DNA from: Symmetrospora coprosmae
Lineage: Eukaryota > Basidiomycota > Cystobasidiomycetes > Symmetrosporaceae
Direction of reading: 5' to 3'
Assembly (NCBI GenBank): GCA_008802785.1
Contig: VUYT01000049.1
Span: 21,064-85,063 of the forward strand
Length of the DNA stretch: 64,000 bases
How positions within the stretch are numbered: the first letter of the stretch is position 1; each line of letters begins with the position of its first letter. Shown piece after piece: positions 23,707 to 35,800 of the stretch. Made by a program: the position numbers and the translations under genes. The notes below the pieces were generated by a model. That model had not been told where the DNA came from. It did not search any database and saw only the letters and a list, made by a program, of their open reading frames with translations.

Positions 23707-25049
23707 CTAGAAACCCTTGTCCCTGAACCCACACGAGCCTGGAGCGACGAAGTAGAATTGGTGGTCCTTGGCCGACGAGCCGTTGCCCAGGCAAGTGCTG
23801 TTCTCGTTGTTACCGTAGCAGCTGTGCAATGATGAAGTCGGGCCGGTCAGCCAGGGTCGAGCGAAAAGATAGCAGACTGCGGTTATGCTTACTTGACGAG
23901 CCACTGAGACTTGTCACCGTGGATGTGCACCTTGCTGCCAACGTGATAATATGCATTGAAGGGAATCTGCTGTACCATCTTATCGTTGCCGGAAACGAGA
24001 CTCTGGCCGGCGAGAACCCTGATGTTGCGCGGGTCAGCGGAGACAGCTCGAGCGCGTTATTCAGGTACGAGAAGCAGATGAACGCACTGGAACAGATTGT
24101 CGTAGCGGACGACCGATGCGTAATTGAAGGCCCGTGGCATGCCCTGGTTGTGCGAATAGTGGACCAAATTGCGCGCACCGAGGTCGAGACCAGCAAGAGC
24201 AGCGACGGCGCCACCAACGCCGAGTCCTGAAACTGAGAAAAGCAAACCGCTCTCCTGATTTGAGAGGGAGAGAGCGCACGTTAGGGTGATAGTCGTAATG
24301 AGGAGACGGGCGGCGGGGGACGCGCGAGCCAGACAAGACGCACCCTCACTGCCTTTTTGGCGACCTCGAAGTCGTTAGTCGCCTTCTTGACAGCCATGTA
24401 AAGCTTGTATACACTGTCCGCAACCATGCAGCCCTGGCAATTGGGAATCAGGCCCTCGAGGGATTGGTACTCCCAGCTCAAACCCTCAATCGGGTTGCCC
24501 TTGAAGACGATGACGATCTGTAAAGAGCAAAGCATATCAGAAACTGTCAATGTATCGCTATACATGGAGAGATGCTCACCTTCTCCATGTCCGGGACTTT
24601 GGCGATGTATCCTGACTGGCCGACGTTCATGCCCGGGACAGGGACGTTGAACTCCTGGAGGACGGTGAAACCCTTGGGAAAGGTGCCAGGGCACGTCTTC
24701 CTGAAGTCACCGTATGCAGACATCGAGAGGTAGGCGTGGAGGCGGGCGTGGTCCTGCTGAGTGGGGCTACGGGTGCGAGCATACATGTCAGTGACGCCTA
24801 GGCCGGCCATGTTGCAAATGTCACAGATACGCACTCTACTTTCCACCAGGTCATACCGTTCAGGTAGTACCAGTCACTGTGATCAGGTGTATTCCACTCT
24901 GCACGCTTGCTGAGATCGGTAGAGGCACCGCCAGACGTCACGACGTGATCCGCACGTCGGGGCGAGTTCTGGTGGCCCGAAGCAGCCGAGACGAGCCCGA
25001 TGCTGGCGAGAGCTGCAAGGGCCGATGCGAGGATGATTGACTTGACCAT
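23707..25049 (-). CDS. Secreted class-3 lipase-like protein lacking the catalytic serine
   Basis: Six exons (25049-24835, 24766-24580, 24517-24350, 24254-24088, 24018-23893, 23821-23707) give 325 aa with an N-terminal signal peptide (MVKSIILASALAALASIGLV). The fold signature of fungal lipase class 3 is present. The IVIVFKG strand corresponds to the oxyanion strand, SGNDKMVQQIP has the acidic residue Asp258, and KDHQFYF has His308 near the C-terminus. The nucleophile elbow, normally GHSLGG, reads GLGVGG at 200-205, so the catalytic Ser is Gly202. The codon is GGC, one base from AGC. The GTT and CTC neighbours are also changed. It is therefore probably a non-hydrolytic lipase fold, perhaps lipid-binding. 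All reading frames and splice sites are intact, so it is not a decayed gene. Confidence 0.85.
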
Positions 25050-25607
25050 GATTGGACGGTGACTGTGGGTGAGTTCGAGGGGTTTGGGCGCTTTTTCGGT
25101 GGATGTATAGGGTCGCAAGAGAGCGTGGGTGAGATACGACTGGAAGAGGGGCGAAGGAGGTGAGTAGTTAGGAGAGATGGGAAAGCAGAGGAGAGCAGGA
25201 GAGGAAGTCTTCACTTTGTGCTCAGTCAGTGTCAGCGTGTGCGAGCCAGAAGCGGTGCTGTTGGCGGGCCCTCGAGGTCCTCTCGCAGGCGCGCGCCAAA
25301 CACCATCAAAACAGAGGCCCTGGCACCCAGTCGCGCAGCTAAGAATAGAATCGTTCGCGCATTCTTCGGCTCGAGGCCTGCATCACACTGCGCCGCTTTG
25401 TCCGCTTGCGCTGCCGCCGCAACCAACGCGGTTCATGTCATGCGGCGGCGCCTGAGGCGGGCTGTCCGCAGCAAGCCGTTCGCGGAGTCGCAAGCACCCG
25501 CTGATGCATCACCACCGCCGGATCGGCAAAGACGCAGCACGTGCAGAGTCGCGATGACCTCTTCACCTTCTTTCCGCACTCTCATCAACAACAAGGAGAG
25601 GACAGAC
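25050..25607. other. Spacer upstream of the lipase-like gene
   Basis: Between the lipase-like start and the stop of Ssr4, both on the minus strand. An overlapping plus-strand ORF of 372 codons (25218-26336) is antisense to Ssr4 and is not supported. No other element is seen. Confidence 0.5.
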
Positions 25608-27603
25608 TCAACTACACAGCGCCATGTACTCGTCAAACATGCTCTCCTCCAGCATAAGGCCGTCGCCGCTGCCGTTTCCATTTCCGTAGTCCATGCCATT
25701 GCCAAAGAGGTACTCGTCCTCATCGTCAAAGAGCCCGCCGTTCCGCTCCTCCGTCGACGGCTCCTGGTCCGTCGCCTGCTCAGCGTAGCCCTGGTTCGTC
25801 ACCTCGGCCAGCTGCTGCCCGTTCTGCTGTTTCGCATCCTGCTGCTGCTTCTGATCGAGGACCGTCCGCTGCGCCGCCTCTTCCGCCTCGCGCTCCCGCT
25901 TGATGCGCTCCTCCTCCTCAGCTCGCAATGCCGCCTCCTGCTCTCGAGCGGCTTTGCGCATATTGAAAGCCTGCATAGCGCCCTCCGTCATGTCTGCAAT
26001 GCTCATGACGTGCGGGAGGGGCGCAAGGAGATTTGGCGCCTTTACAGCGCTTGCACCGGGCCCTCCGGCGGTTGCAGCTGCGGCCTCACTCGACTTGGTG
26101 CGCAAGTCTGCAACTTCGGCCTCGGCGATAGCAATCTGCGCCTTCAGGTCGGCGACCGATGGCAGAGCTGGCGCTTTCCAGGATGTGAGGACGTCATCGA
26201 CCGTGAGCTGCAATGGCACACATGGTCAGCCATGCAGCCGGCAGCCAGAACGCTCGACCAGACTCACTGCGTCAAATATAGGCGCTATCAACGCATGATT
26301 CTTCTCGTACCGCAGACCAGCCCACGACCGCTCTGACAGGTACTCGTACGGGTCGCTGAATGGCGCCGGAAAGGTCACGGTAGACGAAAGCAGCCTCATG
26401 CGCGCCAGCTGCTGAGCCTGCGCCGCTTGTGCAGCTTGAGCTTGAGCAGCTTGCGCCGCTGCCTGCTGCTTCTGTTGCTGCTGCTGCATCCGCTGCTGTT
26501 GCTCCAGCTGTTGCGCTGGCGGCATGGCCTGACCGTGTCCAGCGGGTGTGGCAGATCTCCGACCCGCTGCCGCAGGACTAGGTAGGAGTTGGGGCTGGGC
26601 ATATGTCTGCGGTGGTGTCGCTTGAGGTTGCTGTTGCTGGAATGGCGGACGCATGCCGGGAGCAGGCACCCCACTCCGGGGTCGATTCTGAGCTTGCATC
26701 CCTGGTTGTGGCGGCGGGGACTGCATATGTGACTGCTGCCGCTGCTGGAGCTGCTGCACCTGAGCGTGCGTCATCGGTTGCTGACCCGGCTGCTGAGGAG
26801 GCGACTGCTGTGGCTGCTGCTGCTGCTGAGGCTGTCCATTTGGCGGCCCTGGTCTTCGCAGAGGGTACACGAACGGCTCCGCCACGGTCGGCAGCGGGTA
26901 CCGCCGGATGACTTCTCGCTCCCATCCGGGCGGCGCACGCGTCTGCATCCGGTCATCTCTGCCCCAGTACACGAACCACAGGTTCGGGTTGCCTATCTGG
27001 TTCTGTCCGCCCGACGAAATGCGAAAGCGCATCCTGAAGCGCGCGATGTTGAGCTCGGGCGTGTCGAGGGGGAGCGGGACCGACGTGCTCGAGGGCGGGT
27101 AGATGCCCTGAGTGACGACGTACGTCTCGAGCTCGAGCGGCTGCCCTGTAGGGCTTGCAGGGTTGTTGATGGTCTGCGTGGTCAGGTTGCGCGACTCGGT
27201 CGACTGCGCGTAGCGGATTCCGTCGGTCGGCCAGGGCCGCGCAGGGTCATTGTAGATGAGCGAGACGGTTCCAGCTGTGTGCCATCCGTCCAATCGCGAT
27301 GCAGCAGAGCAGTGAGTACGTCGTGGCGAGCGGAGACGTCGTTCAAGGGATTCGTCAAGGAGGTATCCAGTCCATGATGGTACGGCGTCAGCTCCATGCA
27401 AGACAGCAGGAGCAGCATCGCCCACGACACAACTGAGAGAGAGCGCGCCCACCTCTTGGCTTGTCGATGAAGCACCAGCTGAATGCCGTGTCCGTCATGC
27501 CGTGCGCCATCCGGAGCAGCGTGTCAATGACCACGGGCGCAGTCGGCGGCGTCGGCGCCTCTGCCAGGTTGACATTGGCCCGCAGCACAATCTCTGGGTT
27601 CAT
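25608..27603 (-). CDS. ssr4: SWI/SNF and RSC complex subunit Ssr4
   Basis: Three exons (27603-27453, 27274-26268, 26207-25608) give 585 aa. The N-terminal region matches the DUF1750/Ssr4 family: FIDKPRAGTVSLIYND, then PTDGIRYAQ, then NLWFVYWGRDDR and VIRRYPLP. In fission yeast Ssr4 is a subunit of both SWI/SNF and RSC remodelling complexes. The middle is very rich in Gln, Pro and Ala, and a charged coiled coil and acidic C-terminus follow (EEEERIKREREAEEAAQR, then FDDEDEYLFG). Splice phases all fit. The product is nuclear. Its neighbour Ies2 also serves chromatin remodelling, but the two genes are 620 bases apart with no sign of joint control. Confidence 0.8.
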
Positions 27604-28226
27604 TGTGGCCTGCGCAATTCCCCTCGCAGCCGGCGAGCTGAGCCTGCAGGGTTGACGGTGACGAGGGTGGATCGTGACGAGCGAGTGAGCCAGCAGCGGC
27701 AGCACGAAGGAAGATAGGGGCAGCTGCACTCGAGGTGAACTGCCGGAGAACAAGCAGAAAGATAGACCGCTAGAAGGCATGTGCAGAGCCACACAGAACG
27801 GTCACTAATCATTGCATGCTTACGCCCTGTATTTACGGGCTCTACGCCGAGCGGCTGCTACAACAACATGGGCAGAGGCCTGCTGACATTCCCGCACAGG
27901 GCGGAACGATACGCTAATCGATGAGCTCAGTCGTTGCCGACCTTCTGCTGGCAAGACACAGAGTCAGAATTGCGATTCTTGTCAGCCAAGCGCGATTAAG
28001 CCGGGAGGTTAAAGCGGGAATTGAAATAGAATGCACGCGAGGCGGGTAACCTCAGAAAGATCAATTGGAGTTGTGTATAGAAGGTATGCTTCAGCGTCTC
28101 GCTTGGAGACTCAGGAGCGTATCCCTAGTTTTCTCATCGCCGGAAACCCGTCTCGCGTGCATGGTGGAGGAGTAGCGTGATGAGTAGCTCGTCGTAGACT
28201 CACCAGCTCGTTAGGGTCCCACCAGC
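27604..28226. other. Spacer between Ssr4 and Ies2 genes
   Basis: Promoter side of Ssr4 and 3' side of Ies2. It is less GC-rich than the genes. I see no gene or repeat. Confidence 0.5.
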
Positions 28227-29936
28227 TCATGCGACCGCGACAGCTGCACCTCCAGGCCGCTTGAGCATCCTCGTGGGTGGCGGAGGCCGCGGCGGAGGAT
28301 AGACGACCTGCTTCACTGGCGTATCCTCCTTCATCAGGACCTCCTGAACCTTGGGCAGATTCGGCGGCCAGGTGAATCTCTCCTCGAGTGAGGTTGGCAC
28401 CGCCCAGATCTCCTTGTATTCGCCATTGCGGATGCTCGAGACCCAGCGGTAGCTCGTCGGGATCCTCGGCGCACGCTGCTGAAGGAGCTCCCGCATCTGC
28501 TCGGGCGGGATGACCTGACCGTTTTCGTCGACCCCACCCTGTTTTGGCAAGACCATCGGCGAGTCTTCGACGGGCCTCTCGACTTTCGTCTGCGCTGCAA
28601 GTCTCGACGTGCTGGCTGCAGCTCGCCGCCCACCGACCGGCTTCTTGAGCAAGCGCTCGATCGTCTCGGCCTTTTCCTCCTCGAGCTTTTTATTGAGCAG
28701 ATGCTTTCGCCGTCGAGATGTCTCGACTTTGCGCATGGCTACCTCGTCGGCCGTCAGGATCTTCTTCTTGGATGGCGCTATCGTTGGCAGAGGGAAGGTC
28801 AGCAAGGTAGGCAGCAGAAGGAGAAGAGGGCGACGTACCATCTGGCAAGGCAAGCAGCTCTGGTTCTGCACCAATATGCGCAGCACGTTGCCGTGCAGTC
28901 ATGTTGGTCATCGAGACATTTGAGCCTTCCGACTTGTCGGACAGGAAGTCGTCCTCGTCGTCGTATTCCGCCCCGAGGCCTTGGTCGTCGGAACCCAGCT
29001 CGTCTTCATCCTCATCGTAGTCGTTGAGCGTCTCGTCAAACTCTGTCGGGTGATGAGACAGCTGTCAGTGTTCCACCTTGCACAGCTCCTGCACTCTGTA
29101 CAGCTCCTGCACTCTGACAGCTACCCACCCTCCATTTCTGTATGTTTCCGCTTGCCTTTGCCAGCAGGAGCAGCGGCAGCCTGCTTGCCCTTCTTCGCGC
29201 CGCCCTTCGCGCTCGCAGACTTTCCTTTTGCCTTGCTGCCGCCAGTCTTTAGCGAGACGATGGTAGGATTGGGTAGGGGTGCTGGATATGATGCCTGACC
29301 AGAGCCACCAAATTTTAGCTTTATCTTGGTCGTCCCGGCAGAGGCAGCTGCAGCGGGTGCCTCTGTCTGCATCGAGTAGTCGTCGCTGTCGTCGAGCTCG
29401 TCCTCCTCATCGCCCTCTGCATCCTCGTCATCGTCATCGTCATCCTCTTCGTCGTCCTCATCGCCTTCGGCGTCCTCTTCAGCATATTGCACGCCTCCTA
29501 CGTGTCCCTGACTGTACTGCTGATTGGTCGCATACCCCGGCTCGTCGTATGCCTGGTCGCTCGCCATGGCACTGTCGACGTCCATGCTCGCGTTCGCCTT
29601 GATGGCTGCCTGTCGCTTGCCCCGGGTTGCTGACGGTGCAGGCGAGGCGACCGCAGCAGGAGCCGCTGGGGTGTGTGCCTTACCTGCGCTATTGCCGCCT
29701 GGATTGACCCGTATCCGCGTGCTGGGCGTACGTGAGGATGGGCCGGGCGACGCCGATGCAGCCGAGGTTGAAGCGACAGCGTTGACAGCAGCAGATTTGG
29801 CAGGGACCGCTCGAGCTTTCGCTTTGGATGGTGCCTTCGCCTTTGCAGCAGCCTTGCCTCCCTGGTCGCTGTCATCGCTGCCCAGCTCATCGTGGTAGTC
29901 GTCCTCGTCGTCCGATTCGACGATTCGGGGTGCCAT
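28227..29936 (-). CDS. IES2: INO80 complex subunit Ies2 (PAPA-1 domain)
   Basis: Three exons (29936-29129, 29042-28839, 28777-28227) give 520 aa. The start MAPRIVESDDEDDYHDEL and the many Asp/Glu tracts are followed by the PAPA-1 region: MTARQRAAHIG, LLALPD, then KKKILTADEVAMRKVETSRR and a Lys/Glu-rich helix. Ies2/INO80B activates the Ino80 ATPase in chromatin remodelling. Near the C-terminus are PTSYRWVSSIRNGEYKEIWA and PKVQEVLM, then a Pro-rich end. No HIT zinc finger is obvious. Splice phases fit exactly. The start lies 356 bases from the divergent mitochondrial-protein gene. Confidence 0.85.
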
Positions 29937-30292
29937 GGCGGCGCGAGGTTGGAGAGGGATGGAGGAGCTATGGGATTGGGAAACGTGCAGACGCTATTGC
30001 GCTGGATGTGTTGACGTGCTATGGTTCACAATCCATTGATGTACAGGACAGAAAGAGTTGCGATAGACGACGAGAGAGATGGTTGGTGGGAGCAGAACGA
30101 GCGAAGCTCCGAACCGGCCCAGGTTTCGCTAAGACCAGCCAACCGCAGGGCCGCCGCATCCCCCATCGCTGCTCTCGCATATATACAATCCTCCACGCAA
30201 CCTGAGCGCAAGACTGGAATCTATGTCTCGACGAATGCCTGCGTCTGCCGGGATGCTGCTCGGACGATCCACAAAGATGCGAGCTCGGCCCA
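29937..30292. promoter_or_regulatory. Divergent promoter region
   Basis: Head-to-head space between Ies2 (-) and the 540-aa gene (+). No motif is assigned; the role is inferred from position. Confidence 0.4.
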
Positions 30293-32322
30293 ATGCGGCC
30301 GTCCCCATCATCCCTCCATCGCGTCATGCGCGCTTCTCCCGGAGCTGCATCCAATATCGGACCTTTGCGCTCTCCTCCAGCGCGTTGGCCGCGTCCTCAA
30401 CTGCCGCTCCATCCAGTTCGAACATCGCCAAGATCCAGGGCAAGTCGCCGCCGTGCCATATATACACGCGTATGGGCCGCTTATGCAGGGTCACCACGCT
30501 CTGATTCCAGTCGTTCCCTTCTCCATCCTCCCTCGGATGGCCTTGCCTCGGGCACGGATGCTCATGGAGATGTCCTTGCTCGCTCTGCGCCGGCGCCCTC
30601 TCAGTGCGATGTGGAATGTGGGTCGCCGCTCGATTGTTGCAAAAGGAGCAGCAGATGTTGATGTTGTATAGGCCGTCGTCAGCTTCTCCTCCGGTGGCTC
30701 GGACTCAATAACGACATCCCCGACATCGAGATAATCCGGTGGAAGGTAGGCACAAGCGGGCATATCCCACGAGACGCATCCCGCTAACGTGCCCTGTGCG
30801 CAGCCGATATACCTACCGTGCTGGCAAATGGACTTCTCGCTTACGATACAAGCGCGGTTGGAAGGGGATGACCACAGCCTGGTCCTGACAGCCGTTGACA
30901 TCCCCTTCTGTGGAGCGGGCCCGGAGGTTGCGCCCCTCGGCACCTCTGGACATGGCTTCTGGCCCATGTCATTGATATCTGCCGAGCTACAAGACTACGA
31001 TCCTACTAAGCATTCGGACATCTTCCAGTCCTGCGATGTGCCAGAAGGCGAACCTGTTCCATCCGCGCAACCGATGGCTTTCACGCTGGGTCCCCAAGAT
31101 GTGCTCGGACACGTCAACAGGGTCCTTGCAAACGTCAGGAACGATGAGGTTCGCTTTCCAGGAGGTAACAAGACGACTCTCTTTGCCGCCTACCCATACT
31201 ATGCTCCCATGTATCTCATCGAGGGCCGTGACAAGAAGGTGGAGGCCGGTAGCAGTGTGAGTGACCGGTCTTCGCCTCAAGGCGATGCCTTCGCTCATCG
31301 CCGCAATTCCTATCCAGATCACGGCGCTATATTCTGGCCGCGCGGACGTGAGTATGAGCAGCTTTGGGTGACACGGCGTAAAGCGGCGCGGACTGTCGGC
31401 TAAGGTCCGTTCTTCTCGCAGCCATCCTCCTTTGGACACGCCAAAGGATTCGGCCTATGGCAGCCAGAAGAGGGCGTGTGGGCCCCGAGTGGCGGGCATC
31501 CGCTCACCGTCGAGATCATGGCCTTTCAGAAGCCCAAGATCGTCCCCAGCTTCCCGGGTCGTAGCGATGCGGCGGCCAGCGACACGTCTAGCGAAGGTAG
31601 CGACAAGCCTTTCATCAGCAATCCCTTCGAGGCCGCGCGGCAAGCTGCTAACTCTGGATCCTACGATGGGGCACCTTCTCCTTCAGACTCGTCCGAGGGC
31701 ATGGGCGGGACGCTCGGGGCACTAAAATTCCGCGCGCTCGTCGCTGTCGCCGGAGAGCTGGTCAAGGATGCCATGCCCAAGGCCCTGGAGACTGCTCTTT
31801 TGCCCGAGAACTCTGCCATTCTCGGATTGAATGCCGCATCGAATCACGAGGCCGTTGCGCGGAAAGTGGCCACGATACCCAACGCCGTTGCCTTCACCGA
31901 GACGGGCGAGCGGAATCGGAGATATATCAAGGCCATGAACGATATCAGAAGCGCTACTGAACAGTTGAATGTGGGTCGAGAGTAGTAGACGAGCTCCAAC
32001 CTCAAACTGATCCGCTTTGTCGCATTGCAGGCCGCCAAAGCGATCCCGAGCATGAAGGAAGGTGTCAAGGTGGCGCTTGTGCCGTATGGTAGATCAAGGG
32101 TAGGCGCTCTCTGCCGAAAGCGCTCTTTCGGCCTCGCTGACCGAGAACGCCCTGCCTCATCAACGCTAGATTCCTATGAAACGCCTCGACGCGAAGGGCC
32201 TGGCCGAGTACAAGGCTGAGGCCGTAGCCGAGGCGAGCAAGAGCCTCTCGGCGGCTCAGCAGGAAGCGGAAGAGTCTTACCCGGAGTGGGCGAGGCAAAG
32301 CAACCCGCATGCCAAGTTCTGA
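30293..32322 (+). CDS. Probable mitochondrial protein of unknown function
   Basis: Preferred model: six exons (30293-30617, 30672-30745, 30804-31256, 31422-31970, 32031-32099, 32170-32322), 540 aa, all phases consistent. The first 70 or so residues contain many Arg and Ser and almost no acidic residues, as in a mitochondrial presequence. A segment LLRWLGLNNDIPDIEIIRWK leads into YLPCWQMDFSLTIQARLEGD. The C-terminus has Ala/Glu-rich helices and ends NPHAKF. I do not recognise the family. An alternative start at 30537, with one longer intron from 30666 to 30803, would give 450 aa and also keeps frame. I prefer the first model because its introns have the usual length here. Exons 3 to 6 are firm; the 5' end is not. 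Confidence 0.62.
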
Positions 32323-32863
32323 CCGTTGCACGACGGCGACAAACGGGGATTTCGGAGTCGAGGAGCCGCGCGGGCTGGTCTCATGGTCGCTCGGACTGGC
32401 AGGCGGAGGAGGCATCAGCGCAGCGGAAATTTGGCCAGCCGCTGTATCACGTAGAGCAGATGTCACGTATGTGCCAGCATTACGTGATTGCCCAGAACTC
32501 GTCCAGGAGACGAAGTGTCGCAAAATCGCCTCGCTTGTTTCTCCTTGACTCTGCTCCTCCCACTAGCCATCTTGACAGCCTGAGAGAGTGTGGCCTGACC
32601 TCTCGGCCAAGCATTCTAGCTGTCGCGTTCTAGCTACAATGAGCCTACGAAAGCACGATCCGCAAGAGAGGCGACGTCTTTCAACGTGCCGTCCCATGCG
32701 AAACACTGAGGGGGTTCCACGCTCGGGACAGACCAGCTGCCCCACCCCGCGTGGAAAGGGTCTACCTATGTGCGAGAAGGAGAAAGTAGCTTGCGAGAGA
32801 CGGGAGACGGGAGACGGGAGACGGAAAACGAGAGCGGAGAAGAGAGAGGAGAGGACGAGGAGG
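32323..32863. other. Convergent spacer downstream of the Fanzor-like gene
   Basis: Tail-to-tail region. It holds a short GGGAGAC heptamer repeat at about 32798-32824 and nothing else I can name. In TnpB/Fanzor systems the guide RNA is usually made from sequence next to the 3' end of the nuclease gene, so this is where one would look. Confidence 0.45.
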
Positions 32864-35800
32864 TCAAGTGCGGACGAACGTGTGAGGCTGGTTGGGGTCA
32901 GGAGCGACGTAGCCCGCCCAGGTACCCGCAGGGATGGTCACGAACGGCTGTTCGGCAGGACCGACATTGAACGGCGGCCGCCGACCATCGGTCTCGATGT
33001 AGTGTCCGAGGATGTAGCAGTGGAGACCGCCGCTGTTGGCATCTCGGTTGAAGACGACTTGAAGCTGTCCAGGAGGGTTGTTGGCGTTCGGTGCCGCACG
33101 CAAGGACGCGTCGAGAGCGTGTGCTTGTCCGAGCGTTGCTGGGTGTGGGCAAAGAGCATGCGTGCAGCCCTGCACCCTATGTGTCGGTCTCCCTGAAATG
33201 GTGTGCAGTGTCAGCCACGGCGACGACGGTCGGAGAGAGAGCAGACGCGCGCACATTCTGGAACGCCATGAGCGCTAACGAGACCAGCTAGCGTGCCATC
33301 AGCTCGCTGACAGTGACGTTGCAGACCATGATGGCCATTGTTGCGACGCCGTCGCTTGACAGTCCTGTTCGGAGGAGAGTCACCTCAGTTAGAGCATTGC
33401 ATTGCAAAGCCTCGCTCGCATAGACATACTTGTGCGCTGCGTTCTGGCACTTGAAGACCACGCGCTCTAGCGTCTGCACGCGATGGACATGCTGGTTTGC
33501 CTGAGGCTGCACTGCGCCATTCTGCCAGATATCGCCCTGGAAAGAGCAAGCTGCGATAGTAGACGTGCCGCGCTCGCGTACGAGAACGACAGTGTGCCCG
33601 AGAATAGCCAAGAGGCGAGCCAAGGACTGTAGCACGTATCGTCAGTTATTTTGCCATAGAAGTCAACAAGCCTAGATCGAGCAACCTACAAGCTGTGCCG
33701 CTGCCGCGTGTCCGCCTGCCCAAGTGTTGCCCTGTCCGAAGCCGAATGCCACAAGTGCTTTGAGTAGGTGGACAGGGCGGTTGAAGCGGATGCGGAGAGC
33801 ATCTCGGATTGAGCCAAGAGCGCGCTCTCGACGTGGATGTTTGAGGTGGAGAGGGCGACCGGAAGCATGGAACTCGGCGTGCGTAATGTCGCCCACGACG
33901 TATCGAGCCAGGCGAGTCTCCTGGGAGGCGCGAGTGACCTCGACTGTTCGGCGCCGTCGCGTGGCCCTGACACGGCGTTTGTAGAATGCTCGCAATTTGC
34001 CGTACACAAGCGCTTTCTGCGCTGTGTAGACCGCGTTCTGCGGCGGTAAGATTGATAAGCCTGTCAGTAGCTTCCCTATGATGAGGAAAAGATAGGCAAA
34101 CTCACCAAGCGAATGTCGCAGCCTTCTCTCGCGATCTGCAAGCCGCGCAAGTGATCTATCATGGTGTTTACCGAATCGCGATTGAGCAGAACTGCACGAG
34201 CTGCATCAGATGCACGGGCATCTCTCTCGTTGCGATTTGACCAAGCTGTGGCTGTAGCCTCCAGGCTGTGACGTCCTCGCTCGAGTCGAACATGCGCTGC
34301 CGTGCCTGCTCCGGCTTGATGCGCTTCTGGCAGGTGCGCGTCGACAGCTGCCACCTGATAGACCTGTCCAGGATCCATGCCAATCAAGCGACGGTTGGGG
34401 TTATGAAAGACTGCGGCGGGGAGAAGTGGCGTGCGGGAAATGGAAGTAAGAGAGCCGGTGCTGTCCCCGCCCGGGTATGTTGTTTCGGGCGGAGGTACAT
34501 TCTGATGCCGTGCGATCTTGACCAGCTCTTCGACGCGGGTGATGCGGGACTGCCGAACGTAGGCTGGGACATTCGAAGCCATCTTGACGCGTATCTTGAG
34601 GTCCTGACCGTCTGTGATGATGGCGATCGATTCGAGCTGATTGTCCAAGCCGCCTGTGTACAGGAGGGTCAGCTTCGTTAGACTCGAAAGACTCGAAAAG
34701 ATGCTGTTGCACTAACATAAGCGTATAGTATCCGGGCTCGTTACGGTCTGGCCGAACATCCCAGGAAAGAAGCGCGCAAAGGCAGCACGCTGAGCCTCGC
34801 CTGTCATCCCACTTGCGGCCGCGTAGCGTAGGGGAGCGTTGGGGAGGTGAGGCTAACACAAAATGTCAGTGAATTGATATCTTGGGGAATGGAGTACTGA
34901 GACAGACTCACCGTCCGATTGATAGCAACGTCGACGTCGGTGAACTGATACATGCCTCCTCTCGGCCGTCGGAGAGCAGGGAGCAGGGCGCTCGCAAGAA
35001 TCTTGTAGTCGATGGGAATACGCTCATCTCGATATTCATTCTTATCCGGGGTGAGCTTGATGCCCTTGTAGTTGCCAGGCAAGACACCAAGCGCATTGGC
35101 AGATAGATGTCGGTGCATTTGACCGGCGTACCGCAAGAAGAGGAAAAGACGAGTACCGATTCGCCAGTCTCGCGCCATGATGTCATCCCAGCCCTGATTG
35201 TGCCCGGCATCGTCGTAAATGTCGCGAGTGGTAGGGTAATTCACGAGTGGGGCTGCCGGGGGAACGTTGGTGAAGGTAGGAAGATGTGGAAGCAGAGCGG
35301 AGTTGAGCAGCTGAATGATGGGCTGAATAACTCGGAGCCACCGAGCTCTGTGCGCTTGGCTGATTGGCGCGGGAAACATCGGATGCTGTCCGTTGTAGGG
35401 CAGCGCGGGTGCATTCAAAGGGTAGTGAGCAAGCTTGATGAAGCGGGGATGCAAGAACGCTGCTGTTCGCTCTGCAAGCGTATCAAAATGCGCAGCTCCC
35501 TGCCCTTGCGGGAAAAGAACTCTGCGCAGATCGCTCAAGACGACGCGGATCGCAGCAGGCACGGCCTTCTGAAGGTGTGTCTTCAAGTTACCGGCTCGCA
35601 AGCCTTTCACCTGGTCGACAAACGAACGCCAACTGTACGTGGACGTCCGCAGATCGACCATGGTGCTGCCTGGCACTCGAATGCATGCATGCACGTTGGA
35701 CTGGTAGATCTGCCGTAGACTGCCGCCAGCAAATTGGGGCGTGAGGAGACAGTCCAGCACTTCGCGCTGGAAGCCGTAGTGCAGCTGGAAGGGATTGATG

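Noticed and set aside
25218-26336. 372-codon plus-strand ORF
   Set aside because: Antisense to Ssr4; Leu/Arg-rich reading of the opposite strand.
30537-30665. Alternative first exon for the mitochondrial-type gene (start at 30537)
   Set aside because: Keeps frame but needs a 138-base intron and drops the IPDIEIIRWK exon; the model starting at 30293 uses two introns of normal size. Kept as an alternative, not excluded.
33288-33429. Reading straight through the fifth intron of the Fanzor-like gene, giving an SDGVATMAIM segment as a RuvC-III candidate
   Set aside because: The stretch is bounded by a strong GTATGT donor, CTAAC branch site and AACAG acceptor, and splicing leads in frame to the better FNRDAN motif. 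Reading through ends in a stop at 33288.
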